Source: Karstenula rhodostoma CBS 690.94
Taxonomy: Eukaryota; Ascomycota; Dothideomycetes; Pleosporales; Didymosphaeriaceae
Assembly: GCA_010093485.1 (NCBI GenBank)
Contig: MU001507.1
Location: 818,844-882,843 of the forward strand
Length of the DNA: 64,000 nucleotides
Reading direction: 5' to 3'
Below, piece after piece: positions 11,207 through 22,300 of this stretch (position 1 is its first letter; each line of letters starts with the position of its first letter). Both the position numbers and the translations under genes were made by a program. The notes under the pieces are model-generated. The model was not told where the DNA came from. It made no database searches and saw only the letters and a list, made by a program, of their open reading frames with translations.

Positions 11207-11863
11207 ATGTTCTCCATCCACAGCACTCGCACGCGCGAGCGCAGCCCCCTCTTCGCCGACGACCACGACGACGACTACTACTCTTCGCGCCGCCTCGTGC
11301 GACAGGACTCCAAGCGCGCCCGCGCAGACCTCTACGACGACGAGTACGACGACTACCCGTACTCCAGCAACCAAACCAAGCCCTCCCGCGCCCTCGCCAT
11401 CCGCCAGCCCTCCCAGCTCGAGAAATACAACGTCTGGTCGCGTCCTTCGTCGTCGTCGCCAAAGCACACCTCGTCAAAGTACTACCGGCAGTCTCTCGAC
11501 GACGAGGCCGACGATGATCGCACCGTGAGGTACAAGTACGCTACCACGCGGTACTCACCTTCGCACCCGCCCGCACACTCAGACGACGACTCGGACCGCG
11601 AGCGCGAATTCCGCCTCAAAGTCAAAGCCACCTTCGGACGGCCAAAGTCCAGCCATTCGTCTGAGCGCAACGCCTCGGCTTGGTCCGCCGACGTGTTCCG
11701 CCGTCGGGAGAAGTGGGTGGACGAGGACTATCAAGCGCGGGAGCGGGAGCGGCGCGATTCGCTCTTCGAGGAGGAGCCGGTGCGGGAGAAGAGCGTGCGG
11801 TTTCGGCGGGTGAAGCGGACGCGGACGGAGGAGTGGCGGCCGTTGAGCGGGTTTAGGCGGTAG
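11207..11863 (+). CDS. Hypothetical charged low-complexity protein
   Basis: One exon of 218 residues. I chose the ATG at 11207 (MFSIHSTRTRERSP) because it sits in a good CACAATG context after an untranslated-looking leader; the frame stays open upstream to 11057. The protein is rich in Arg, Asp, Ser and Tyr, with acidic DDYY and DDEYDD patches and an Arg-rich second half (FRRREKWVDEDYQARERERR). No domain, signal peptide or membrane segment is visible. It is probably disordered and possibly nucleic-acid associated; that is a guess from composition only. Codon bias toward G/C third positions supports it being real. Confidence 0.6.
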   Translation: MFSIHSTRTRERSPLFADDHDDDYYSSRRLVRQDSKRARADLYDDEYDDYPYSSNQTKPSRALAIRQPSQLEKYNVWSRPSSSSPKHTSSKYYRQSLDDEADDDRTVRYKYATTRYSPSHPPAHSDDDSDREREFRLKVKATFGRPKSSHSSERNASAWSADVFRRREKWVDEDYQARERERRDSLFEEEPVREKSVRFRRVKRTRTEEWRPLSGFRR

Positions 11864-13721
11864 GCGGGCGGTCTTTCTGCTTTCTTTTCCTTGTCGTGGT
11901 GGTGTTTTCTTTTGTTCTTTGCTTGTCTGGGATAGACGGGTTGGTGTTTGCTGGTTGCTGGGCTTTAACTAGATTGGATGGCTGCTTGCGTCCTGTGTCT
12001 GTCTGGATCTAATTATGCGATGTCGGCTTGGAAAGCGCGTCTTGATTGTACTCTACTATATACCCAGATCTTTTACTTTAGAAAACATAATGGATAGTTT
12101 GTGGGGGATACCGTTCCGTTCATCTTTGCAGTGTAAGCGTTTGTAGATACTGTAGCTGACTTGAGACATTGCAGTTACTCTACGAGATTGCTCGAGGGTG
12201 GGCTTGGATTCGTCAGTTGGCCATGCTGGTATCAAACGCGAAGATTTTACCACACCGTATGGGGGGATTAGCAATGGCGATGGCTATCATCGAAAGCTTC
12301 AGGGAATCTGGCGACTATGTAGTTGTGGCTTGTCGTAAGTTTGCCCTGCTGCGGGTCATGATCTTGATGGGCGGTACCACCCAACAGGTGCCACCAATAC
12401 CAGGGACAGTAACCATCTGAGAAGCTGTGAAAGTCTTGTGTGACACGAATATAAAGGCTTAGAGCATTTTTCGAGTCGAATAGCCAACGAAGAACACAAC
12501 TTCATGCTATTATCTCATCGACCCCTTACTCCTGAACAAGAACACCCTATGTGTCACTGCCTTCCAGCAGTCACAGTAGGGAGCTGTTTCATAGAGCGAT
12601 TCTTACGGACATGTGTCGTGGGAAAATGATTCGGCGCCCTTGATTTCCCGAGTTGATCTGAGTCTGCGAAGTCGACACCCAAACACGGCTTTCGAATTTT
12701 CCGACACCCACAACATCTAATCAATAGTTGACTCTTCGCGAGCTTCTGCAAGCCGCAGCACACCATCTCATCTGCATGTACACTGCTGGCCCACACATCA
12801 CGCTACGAAGCCGAGATTGCCCGGCTCCGAGAGTGTACTGTGGTCGCAGCCCTATCTTTTGGCAGTAGGGACTTCGTAGCCCGGCTTTAAATCAGGGTAG
12901 GATAATATAAAACTACTTATAAATAAACCTTCTTAGTCCTAGTATTATCTACTTTAGGTATAGTCTATATCTTTAGGGAGAACTTATTAGATTACAGTAT
13001 CCCTGCTCCGGAGGACCTACTGCCAAAAGATATGGCTGCAACAACAGTACTATGTAGTGTTAGCGACAATTTTAATGGGACCAGGCTACGGTCTGGACAA
13101 CCATCCTAAAATCCTATCGCTTAAAGCTAGTTCTAGAACCTACATCAAAGCGCACTAGTCCAACTACCAAGGCTGAGGGCATGAGCCCATCTTATTGTCA
13201 GCAGCTTTATCTGAAACGTACTATGAGAGCATGTGCGCAACGATTGATGCAGGGACATAAACATCGATGCAGGAACTGTTCTCTGCTTTCCGCCAAACAC
13301 AAACCTGAGATTCAGCTCTCTTACCTGTATGCAGGCAACTTTCGGCAAGATCATGCAGCTTTCGTACTCTGGGGTGCAGCCATATGTACCCCGCCAATAT
13401 AAATTATATTCCAATGCCGGCAGATGCAGTGGTTCCACCGCGAAATCCTCCGTCTGGGCTGGTACTGCCCGAAATGATTCTGTTTCCACCATACAGAATG
13501 GTCAACGCTAACAGCATTTCGCCATGCGCACCGAGATTTCGGGGGCAAGCCACAATTGGCGACCCACTATGCTCCTATCAATCTGATCTCGTAGCTATCG
13601 TGAACAGTATAGGTAGTGGCTGTCTGCCCGCTACGGTTTGTTCCTCCATCCTATCCTTAGGTTGCCAATCCTTTGTTATTATTCTCATTCTTTGATACTT
13701 CTGACGGCACTTGCTGGCAAG
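11864..13721. other. Intergenic, 1.9 kb, with AT-rich relic
   Basis: Spacer between the small charged gene and the arabinanase gene. It holds an AT-rich block near 12.9-13.0 kb (separate entry) and otherwise only short frames. The arabinanase promoter should lie in the right-hand part; a CTGGGG (CreA-like SYGGRG) occurs near 13369 and a GGCTGA near 13170, both too short to be more than suggestive. Confidence 0.45.
12885..13010. repeat. AT-rich, TpA-rich block resembling a RIP-mutated relic
   Basis: About 125 bp whose base composition falls abruptly: strings such as TAGGATAATATAAAACTA and TAGTATTATCTACTTTAGG, dense in TpA, inside GC-balanced flanks. TpA excess with loss of CpA is the mark of repeat-induced point mutation in ascomycetes. 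No terminal repeats or transposase frame remain, so element type cannot be named. Confidence 0.4.
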
Positions 13722-14758
13722 ATGAAGTCTTCTATCCTTGCGTCCCTTATGGGACTTGCTGCTCTCGTGAAGGGTTACGCGAATCCTCTGGCTTGCAGCG
13801 GTGTCTGCGGCAACGCTCACGATCCTGCGCTCATCCGCCGCGACTCCGATGGGAGGTACTACCGTTTCTCGACTGGAGGCAAGATCGCCATCCACAGTGC
13901 GAAGGCCATCACCGGACCGTGGACATACCTTCATGCTGCTATTCCCGCTGGCTCGAAGATTAACCTGGCTGGAAAAGACGATCTCTGGGTATGTACTTTC
14001 CGCAGTAGTAGTTCCGAACACTTCGTTCTTACTGGGGATTCTGGCTGACATGGAAATAGGCCCCCGATGTGTCCAAGTTCGGCAACACCTACTACCTTTT
14101 CTACACCGTCTCCTCCTTTGGCACCCAAAACTCCGCCATCGGTGTAGCCACCTCAACTGATCTCGATAACTGGACCGACCACGGTGCCACCGGCATCTCC
14201 TCCAAGGCCGGGTCCGCCTACAACGCCATCGACGGCGCCGCCTACTTTGACGGCTCCAACATCGTCATGTCGTTCGGCTCCTTCTGGGGCGACATCTACA
14301 ACGTCAAGATGAACAACCCGCCTCTCACGGTTGCCTCGGGCGCTAGCTCGACCCGCATTGCGTACAAGCCGTCAGGCACACACGCCCAGGAAGGCGCCTT
14401 CATCACGAAGAACGGAAACTACCACTACCTCTTTTTCTCCGTCGGCCAGTGCTGCGGCTTTGACGCGAGCAAGCCCGCTGCCGGGGGCGAATACAAGATC
14501 CAGGTATGCAGGTCTAGCAAAGCTACTGGCGGGTTCGTCGACAAGAACGGTGTTTCGTGTACGAACGGCGGCGGAACTACCGTGCTTGAGTCTCACGGCT
14601 GGGTGTATGGCCCGGGCGGTCAAGGTGTCTTCTGGGATCCCTCTTTGGGAGCGGTTCTCTACTACCACTATGTCGATACGAGGATTGGGTACTCGGATGG
14701 CCAGAAGAAGTTTGGTATCAACAAGATCGACTGGTCGAGTGGATGGCCCGTTGTATAG
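13722..14758 (+). CDS. abnA: GH43 arabinan endo-1,5-alpha-L-arabinanase, secreted
   Basis: Secreted plant-cell-wall enzyme that cuts alpha-1,5-linked arabinan side chains of pectin. Two exons, 13722-13988 and 14060-14758 (71-bp intron, GTATGT donor, AATAG acceptor), give 321 residues, the same length as the Aspergillus niger enzyme. A signal peptide covers about residues 1-19. The five-bladed propeller carries the expected acids: general base Asp34 (NAHDPALI), pKa modulator Asp147 (NAIDGA) and general acid Glu200 (QEGAF). The spliced junction recreates the conserved LWAPDV strand. The late [17 protein letters not shown] segment is also typical. It is probably under carbon and arabinose control, inferred from the family. 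It stands alone, with no pectinase neighbour. Confidence 0.93.
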
Positions 14759-15149
14759 ACGGGTGATTGGGCGGGAAAGTGGTTTTTTCTTTCTTTTCAG
14801 AGTTCGTGTATATAGTATAGTCAGTTGTATTACTTGTTGTTTTTAATCGATCGGTCCCATGGCGGATCAGAAAATCTCCATCAGTCATTGCTCACGAAGC
14901 TATGTGATTGCGCGTGCACGTGAGGATCAAGGTTCCTGTAAATGTGAATATGAATATGAATGTGAATGTGAATGTGAATATGAAGCGTTAGTGATAGGTC
15001 TCATCTCTGCGAGGGAAACGAACACGGGCGCTAGCCAGGGCGGCGGTGGATCCTCGGTGGTGACCGCCAAGCACAAGAACTTCGGCGTCAACCTCCAACA
15101 CGACAGCGCCGGCATCAGCAATTGCATCCCCACCACACCCGCATCCATC
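14759..15149. other. Intergenic spacer with hexamer repeat; ATP16 promoter
   Basis: The 3' end of the arabinanase gene and the ATP16 promoter. It holds a CACGTG at 14917-14922, inside GCGTGCACGTGAGG, and the GAATRT hexamer repeat listed next. Confidence 0.5.
14944..14985 (+). repeat. TGAATA/TGAATG hexamer microsatellite
   Basis: About seven copies of a six-base unit, alternating TGAATA and TGAATG, about 165 bp before the ATP16 start codon. Confidence 0.8.
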
Positions 15150-15943
15150 ATGAGCTCCCTACGCATTGCTCGCGCTGCCCTTCGCGTGCGGCCCCAGGCC
15201 ATTGCCCGCCCCATCATGCGCAGGGGCTACGCCGACGTCGCCTCGGACAAGATCAAGCTCTCCCTAGCTCTTCCGCACCAGGTACGCATCGCCAGCGACC
15301 GCGCCCATTGAAGCGCCGTCTCCTGCCTCGCTGGGCTCTACACACGGCCAAACGCATGCTAACCGTATCGTGCAACAGTCTATCTACAAGTCGCAGGACG
15401 TGTACGTCTCCGCCGGCCCCGCCGAGCCCTGTCCTCGTACAAGCGAATACTGACGGATTTACGCTGCAGTGTCCAGGTCAACCTCCCCGCGGAAACCGGC
15501 GAGATGGGTGTCTTGGCCAACCACGTTCCTTCCATCGAGCAATTGAAGCCCGGACTCGTCGAGATCATTGAGGAGAGCGGCGGCAGCAAGCAGTTCTTCC
15601 TGTCTGGCGGCTTCGCGACCGTCCAGCCCGACTCGCAGCTCAGCATCAACGCCGTCGAGGGATACGCATTGGAGGACTTCAGCGCAGAGGTACACAATGT
15701 CTGAGATGGGCGGTGCGACGTGAGACTGACAACTAGCAGGCTGTCAGGAACCAGATCGCAGAGGCGCAGAAGGTTGCTGGCGGAAACGGCAGTGAGCAGG
15801 ACATTGCTGAGGCCAAGATTGAGCTCGAGGTGAGTCCCCCCGGCATCCGCAATGCATTTTGCACGGTTGCATCTACTTGCACGAGGAACCGATGCTAACA
15901 GTCGCACCAGGTTCTCGAGAGCCTGCAGGCGGCTCTGAAGTAA
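15150..15943 (+). CDS. ATP16: Mitochondrial F1Fo ATP synthase subunit delta
   Basis: Central-stalk subunit of the mitochondrial ATP synthase (bacterial epsilon equivalent). Five exons fit: 15150-15281, 15378-15400, 15470-15689, 15740-15829 and 15911-15943, for 165 residues. The N-terminus is an Arg/Ala-rich presequence ending near RRGYAD. The core has VVQVNLPAETGEMGVLANHVP and then the beta-sandwich segment KQFFLSGGFATVQPDSQL. A helical C-terminus follows (AVRNQIAEAQK, VLESLQAALK). Exon 2 is a 23-nt microexon; its donor was set at GTACGT so that the VVQVN strand is continuous. Four introns in a 165-codon gene is intron-dense for this window. Confidence 0.94.
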
Positions 15944-16316
15944 TTGTGTAAATAGGGTGCTTTCCTTGGGCATTTCATTGCGTGACGTGTACACTATTAG
16001 CAGGAGCGGGAGGTGCCTTCCTCGGTTCCTCCCAAGCGCGGCCAAAATATAGCAGGTGCTCGAAATATGCAAAACACTTCCCTAGTCACCTCATCTGTTC
16101 CTCTCTTCCTCCTACACACCCTGTTGAGTGCACTAAATCACATCGTTCACGTGCTACCTATATTCAATCATATCGTTCACGTCCTACCTATATTCCTAGT
16201 ACCTTTTGCTCAACCCTGTCACTGTACATTCTCTACGTGCCTTAGTTTTACATACGACGTCAACGCATGCACTCCATCTTACGCGTCTGTAAGTTTTCCC
16301 GCCCCACTTCTCTCAC
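15944..16316. other. Intergenic spacer with tandem promoter repeat
   Basis: Promoter region of the giant disordered-protein gene. It carries the 30-bp tandem duplication at 16136-16195. A canonical-looking GTAAGT lies at 16288 with a TTTCAG near 16350, but joining them creates a stop codon, so I did not use that intron. Confidence 0.5.
16136..16195 (+). repeat. Two tandem copies of a 30-bp unit with E-box
   Basis: Copies at 16136-16165 and 16166-16195 differ at only two positions. Each contains ATCGTTCACGT then CTACCTATATTC. The first copy has CACGTG, the second CACGTC. They lie about 120-180 bp before the ATG at 16317, so a regulatory role is plausible. Confidence 0.75.
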
Positions 16317-19300
16317 ATGCGACGCGGCACTGGCCCATCTGCACCAATTTCAGGACCTTCGACAACCTCCGGGTCTGACAGCCAGCCTGCGACTCGAGGG
16401 AAACATCCTGTAGACGAGCTATCTGCTAGAGCGCCAAGGGGGACCACTGAGCAACCACAACCGTCTCTTCAACGAACTCTGGAATCGCAGCCTCAGCCGT
16501 TGCCATCAGCTGACGACCTCGCCGCCCCTCAGACAAATCGTGGGAGGCCAAAGTCGCCAGCCTATTTGGCGGGCAAGAACCCTTACGGCAGAATTCTTAA
16601 CAATGTCGAGCACCCCTACAGAGAGCGGGGGACACCAGCGCCAGGCCCGCCTTCACAGCTCGGAAGCGATATGGGTGGACGCCCAAGAACATCTGGATCC
16701 TTCAAATTCGTCACAAGACCTACGCCCCCGCCTGCGCCCGAGCGAAAAGTCTCTGTTGATGGCCCTCCAACGCCACCTCCTCTCCCCCCAGCAAGACCGC
16801 CGCAAAAGATGTTTTCCGTCAAGGATGCGAAGACGTTTTTCGAAACAAAAGCCTCGGAGTCTCGGAAAGATCATCATTTTCCGCCTGCAAAGTCCGCCGC
16901 CATCGCCAAGGGCGCCTCCGCCGACTCCACGACCAAGCAGCAACTGCCCAACGTCGGCTCTGTCATGCGGACTACCGGTGGGAACGAGGAAGCTCGTCCT
17001 GCCAAAGAAACCCCAACGGGGCGGGAAGTTTCCAGCGCTGCCTTGCCTATCCCACGACCACCGACAGAGATTGCCGAGCGAAGACAGTCAAATCAACGCA
17101 CCAACCCGTCCATTCGAGCGAAGGCGGACGATGTCAAGCCAAAGGTGGTGGTGAGGACCGCCACTCGAACCAGCACTAGCGAACGGCCAGCTCACGGACG
17201 GAGCTCGTCTGGGTGTTCGACAGAAGTCGCAGAGCGGTCCAACTCAGACTCTCCCGCTGCGGAAATGTCGGTATCGGAGTGCAGGCGACCCACAAACGTG
17301 TTCACGCAGCCAAAACCACAGGCGCAGCCGCTGAGGGGTGTTCAACGCTCAGTTGTACAGCGGGACCGGCTGAACGATATCTTCGAAGCTGCTCGTACAG
17401 ATTCTATACATTCAGAGCAGCCGCCCACCTCTGACGAAACAGTGAGGCGTCATTCGATCCGCAAGTCATCCACTGCTGAGACCAATAAAGCTAGTCCATC
17501 GGGCGATACAAAGCAGACCGGACAAGCCCATCGTTCGCAGACTAGTAACTCTGTTCGAAGGTTTGCAGGCCAACCTGACCGCAGAACCGCTACTAGAAAC
17601 CACGAAGCCACTTCATGGAAAAACTCATTCCCAGAGCGACAACCTAACACCAGAAGGAGCAGGCGCCAGAAATCTCGCAGTACCCCAATAGATCAGGAAA
17701 CTGATGCTAACGAGTCCGTGCAACGTTCTAGGCGGAGATCAACTAGGTCCGAACCCGAGGATCTGGACGTCAATTCGGAGGCCCGTGTTCACAACTACGG
17801 GGAACCCCTGCCGACAGTCGAGAAGCTTGAAGAGATTGCCGCGAAGAGTCTCAGCCACGACGGGTCCAGCTCTGACTATAGCCCCACGCGACGGACATCT
17901 ACCTAGGCCGTTAATCCGAGTGCGAATGTCGGCGTAGAAGAGGGCTACTACTCCATTGAAGTCCCCGAACACGTTGACTGGCGAGGCGGATATGGCCGGC
18001 GCAAGACTCAGGATTTTGGGTTTCCCGGCGCGCGCATCAAGCCTAGCTCAACGTTCAGAGTGTATAAGGCGCCGCTGCAGAACCCTGGCAATTGGATCAA
18101 ACGCGCATGTGGCCATTTCTCGACGATATCTGCCATCGAACCACGCGAAGAAGCCGCAAAGATACCTTGTAGCCAGTGTCGCGCTATGTCACCTCCCCTT
18201 CCTACAACATCAAAGCACAATCACTCAAAGAGACATGCCGCCACCGACTCTTCGACTAGCAGCTCCCAACCCTCCAAGACGGCCCGCAGGTGCTGTCACC
18301 AACATGACTCCGACTGTATATCCGGAGACAAATGCGGAGACATTTTTGCTCAAGACTTGGATTACATGATTGACTCTATCCTCGAAGAGCATCAAAACAC
18401 TCTGCAGAATGTCATCAACAACATTAATTTCAGCCAACCGAACCTTGCACAGCTTCGACAAGCCCCGGAGGATCTCGTCGAACGCTGTAAATCTGGCGCT
18501 TCTTGTACCGGAGCATGTCGCAACATCGGCCAGCGTCCTGTATGCAACCACATCTATCGGCCTTGCCGGCCTTGCCACCCAGTACAACAGGTTTGTGGCT
18601 AGCAACCGCCCTACCCGCCCAAAGCAGCCGAGAAGCTCAACGTTGGAGCGCCCGGTCAGCTAGGCCCCAACATGAATGATGCGCTACCTTCGCTGCGCGC
18701 AAACGTGAGATCTGCACCAGAGCTTGTTGATCTAGTCAAGTCTGCCGCCGACGATCTAGGCGTGGATCTTGATCAAAAGTACACCGCAGAAGACGATGCC
18801 AAATTTGAGGCAGCGCCGGTCGAACGCTCATCCGAACGCTCCTCTGTTTCAAGGCACAGCTCTGCGCTAGAACCCGTGGTCGAAAAGCTTGAGGAAGGGG
18901 AGTTCCAAGCACCGGTCATGCGGAAGCTAACTGGCTTAGAGTCGGAGGAAACACAAGACACCGAAGACGCGTGGCTACAAAAGACCTGTAGGCAATTGAC
19001 GCAGCTTCCTGAGACCAAGAACCAACCCATGGACGAGCTCGATACAATCCTCGACGACCTTGGCGTTCAGCTCGATCGCACCTCAACGCAGTCTCGGCGA
19101 ATGTCGATGATCCCCCAACGCATGCTAGAGGTTGAAGCCATACCACCAGAAGAAATCCAAGCATGGCTTGGGTTTGCACAAACTAAACTACCTACTGATA
19201 TCGACTTTATCACTGTTATCATGGAGACTTTACCAACGGTAGACTTTGCGCCGGGACTGGAGACTGAGGAGGTCGAAGGGACTGATGAGGTTGATGAGTA

Positions 19301-22300
19301 TGAAATATACGAAGATGTTGGAGGACAGTCACATCAGTCAGAGTATGCGGGCGCTTGGGCTACGCAACGTCAGGCCGACTACGTCGAGGAAACCGAAGAG
19401 CAGCCGCCATATGCTGACAATTCTTCACCGGAGCTTGAGAACAACAAGGTTAAGTATCGTGAAGCGCAACCGGGTTCTCCGATGAGTGTCGCATCAGAAC
19501 TCGACACCGTTAAGATCGGAAAAGTTATTCAGGTTCAAAAGCAGCCGGAATCTGCAGTTGGCGCGGTGGCTGGACTCGAAACACCAGAGCCTGAACCGCT
19601 GGATGATGACTACCAGCCTCCATTTGTCCGCGAGGTGAGTACGCGACGATCTACAGAGATTATACCCAGTCCAGAGCCCCAACCAGTGGTAGATGACTTC
19701 CAAGCACCAGTCGTTCGCGAAGCGACAACAAGGCCACCCACAGAGCGGACTCTAAGCCCAGAACTCGAACTAGAGACTATAGACTTCCAACCTCCAGTTA
19801 TACGCAGGGTGACAACAAGATGTCAGACTGGGAAGGTTCCAAGTCCAACACCTGACGTCGAGGACGACGATATCCAACCTCCTGTCGTTTTCAACGTGAC
19901 AACTAGGCGACCGACTGAGCGGGTTCCAAGTCCAGATCCGGAGCTTGAGGATGACAAATTCCAATCTCCAGTTGTTTGCAAGGTAACCACGAGACGACCG
20001 ACGGGACATATTGCCTCTGCCCTTCCAAGTAGGTCAGATTCAGTCCGGGTCTCAAGGAAGTCGACCAGGGCTCCTACTGCGCCTATCTCTAGAAAGCCTA
20101 CCCAGGCTCTAACTGCATCGGTTTCACGCAAGCCCACTTCAACTACACAAGAGGAAGAATCGTCTTCTAGTATACCAGTCATATGCATGGCGGGCGAAGA
20201 CACCGAGTCAGAGGGTAGAGGTGATTCCAATCTTAAGACTCCTGATACCGAGATCGATCCTCCGAGTCGAAAACCTAATAAACAAATATCGAGGACTCCG
20301 ACCAAGATTTCTACTTCAAGCTCACCAGGCAGGGCTCCTACCATCTCGGTCTCGCAAAAGCCTTCTTCCATTGCGCGCGATGAAAGTCCAACTTCCACCA
20401 TGCCAGTGATGTGCATAGAACGAGCAGGCACTGAGCAAGAAGATGACGGTGACCTTGATCCTGAAGCTCATGAGCCTGACATCTCTATCCCACACCGCAG
20501 AAGTTTCACACATCTTTCGAGAAAGCCTACTAAAGCTGCCACGTTCCCCATTGAGCAAAATTCCACTGGACTCCTCCAGCACCAAAAGACCGCATCAACA
20601 GAGGACCGGGTGGCTGAGCGGACCGCAAAAAATCTGCTTGCTGAGCCTCAAGAAGATGTGAGCGACGATTCTGTACCTGACCCTTCTAAAGACTCCATGC
20701 CGGTATCAAGGGCGCATACTGGAATTGCCACTGTTCCACTCGAAAAGAACCCCACTGAAGCCCTCGGATGTCAAAAACGTATGTCAGCAGAGGATCCGGC
20801 TACCCAATCGACACCAACACTGCAGCCTACGGAGCTGGAGGAGGAATCGACTCGCATGCCAACGGATCGAGCATCTCCTGCAAACGAAGAGGAAGTGAAC
20901 TTTTCGCGGCGAGCTACAACATCGAAAAGGTTCACTGAAGCTCTTGAAAAAAAGGCCATTTTGCCCCTGGAAGATCTCATAGTACAACGATCTACAACAC
21001 GTTGGCCCACCGAGCTCCAAGGAATAGTAACCCGTGCAGAAACCGAACGAGCACTTCCTGATGAAGAGCAAGCACCGTCACCACAACGAGCTGCGACTTC
21101 GAGAAGGCCTATTGAGATCCTCGAACGGCGACCGACTCTGCTGCCACAAGAACTTCGAGTTGAGCGAGCTGAGCTCGAAAAAAAGGTTACTCGCAAGCCT
21201 ACCAAGCAATTGACCCCGGAGGAGGAAGACCCAATACCCAGACGTGCTTCAACCGGTATCTCACGCCAAAGCACGCATGCTCAGGCATCCCATGTCGAAA
21301 GGAAGGCAACTCGTGTACCCACCGGGCTAGCGCTTTCGGAAGAGAAAGAGACTGTTCAACAACGTGCGACTGGCATATCGCATCAGGGCACACTCGATCA
21401 GCCACCCGCTGGCTTTATTCATAGAAATGTGGAGCCAGAGATAGAAGCAGATCGAGCTCTTTCTCCTTTTCCTTCCACCCAATCTTCGGTTTTTGATGAG
21501 CCGTTGGCTGCGTTACATGTTTACCACAGCAGTCCGGCTCCTTCAATTCCGGATTCACCCACAAAACCAAGTCATACTCCATCCCGCAAGGAAACAATCT
21601 GTTCCCGACGCCAGTCTACCGCTGAAGATTTCCCGCGTGATAAGAAATCAGTGAGGTTTCAAGTTGAGCCTACAGCATCCTACAGTCCTCCTGGGGTTTT
21701 TTTAAGACAGCCAAGTCTTTCCGCACTTGCGCGATCGTCTACAGCATCTGTGAAGAACGAGGTTGAGTACGTTATTCCAGAACAGGAGCCTAGTAGGCGT
21801 GATGGGCCTCCTACTGCCGATTTGTCTCGAGACCCGCAGTTACTTGCACCGCCACTTGAGCGCGTAGCAACTACTGCGCCTAAAAGGCGGCGAAGCACAA
21901 TACCTCGCGTGCTAACTGTGCGTGCGGAGAAGCAAAGGAAACCTAGTTCAGCGGCTCCAGGTATTTTTGCCCCTCCCACTCAGTTCGCACCGAAGAAGAT
22001 GGTACCTGCTGTTCGCAAGCGCAAGACTAGAAGGTCCGTCTATGGTATCAGCCTCCCGCCAGATCAACAACGACCTCCGGCCCCTGAATATCCAGTCCGA
22101 GATACCCCAATGTGGACCAAGCCATACACGCAGACACCGCCTCCCAAACCCAAAGAGCAGCCATCAATTAAGCCGAAACGAGGCTTTTTTGGTTTTGGTA
22201 GTAAACTCAAAGCTGACCCCCCGCCGGTTTCGCGTGTTCAGCGTGAGTACTCACCTGAACCACCAGCACAAAGAGACTGGGAACCAGTCCGGCCCTTTCG

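Noticed and set aside
16288..16350. Intron-like GTAAGT to TTTCAG before the giant gene
   Set aside because: Joining the flanks creates a TGA codon and removes the only suitable ATG.
18540..18602. 63-bp intron (GTATGC donor) to remove the second TAG
   Set aside because: It is in phase but leaves the Cys-rich segment upstream; the 177-bp GTAAAT to CTAG alternative removes both and has a better donor.
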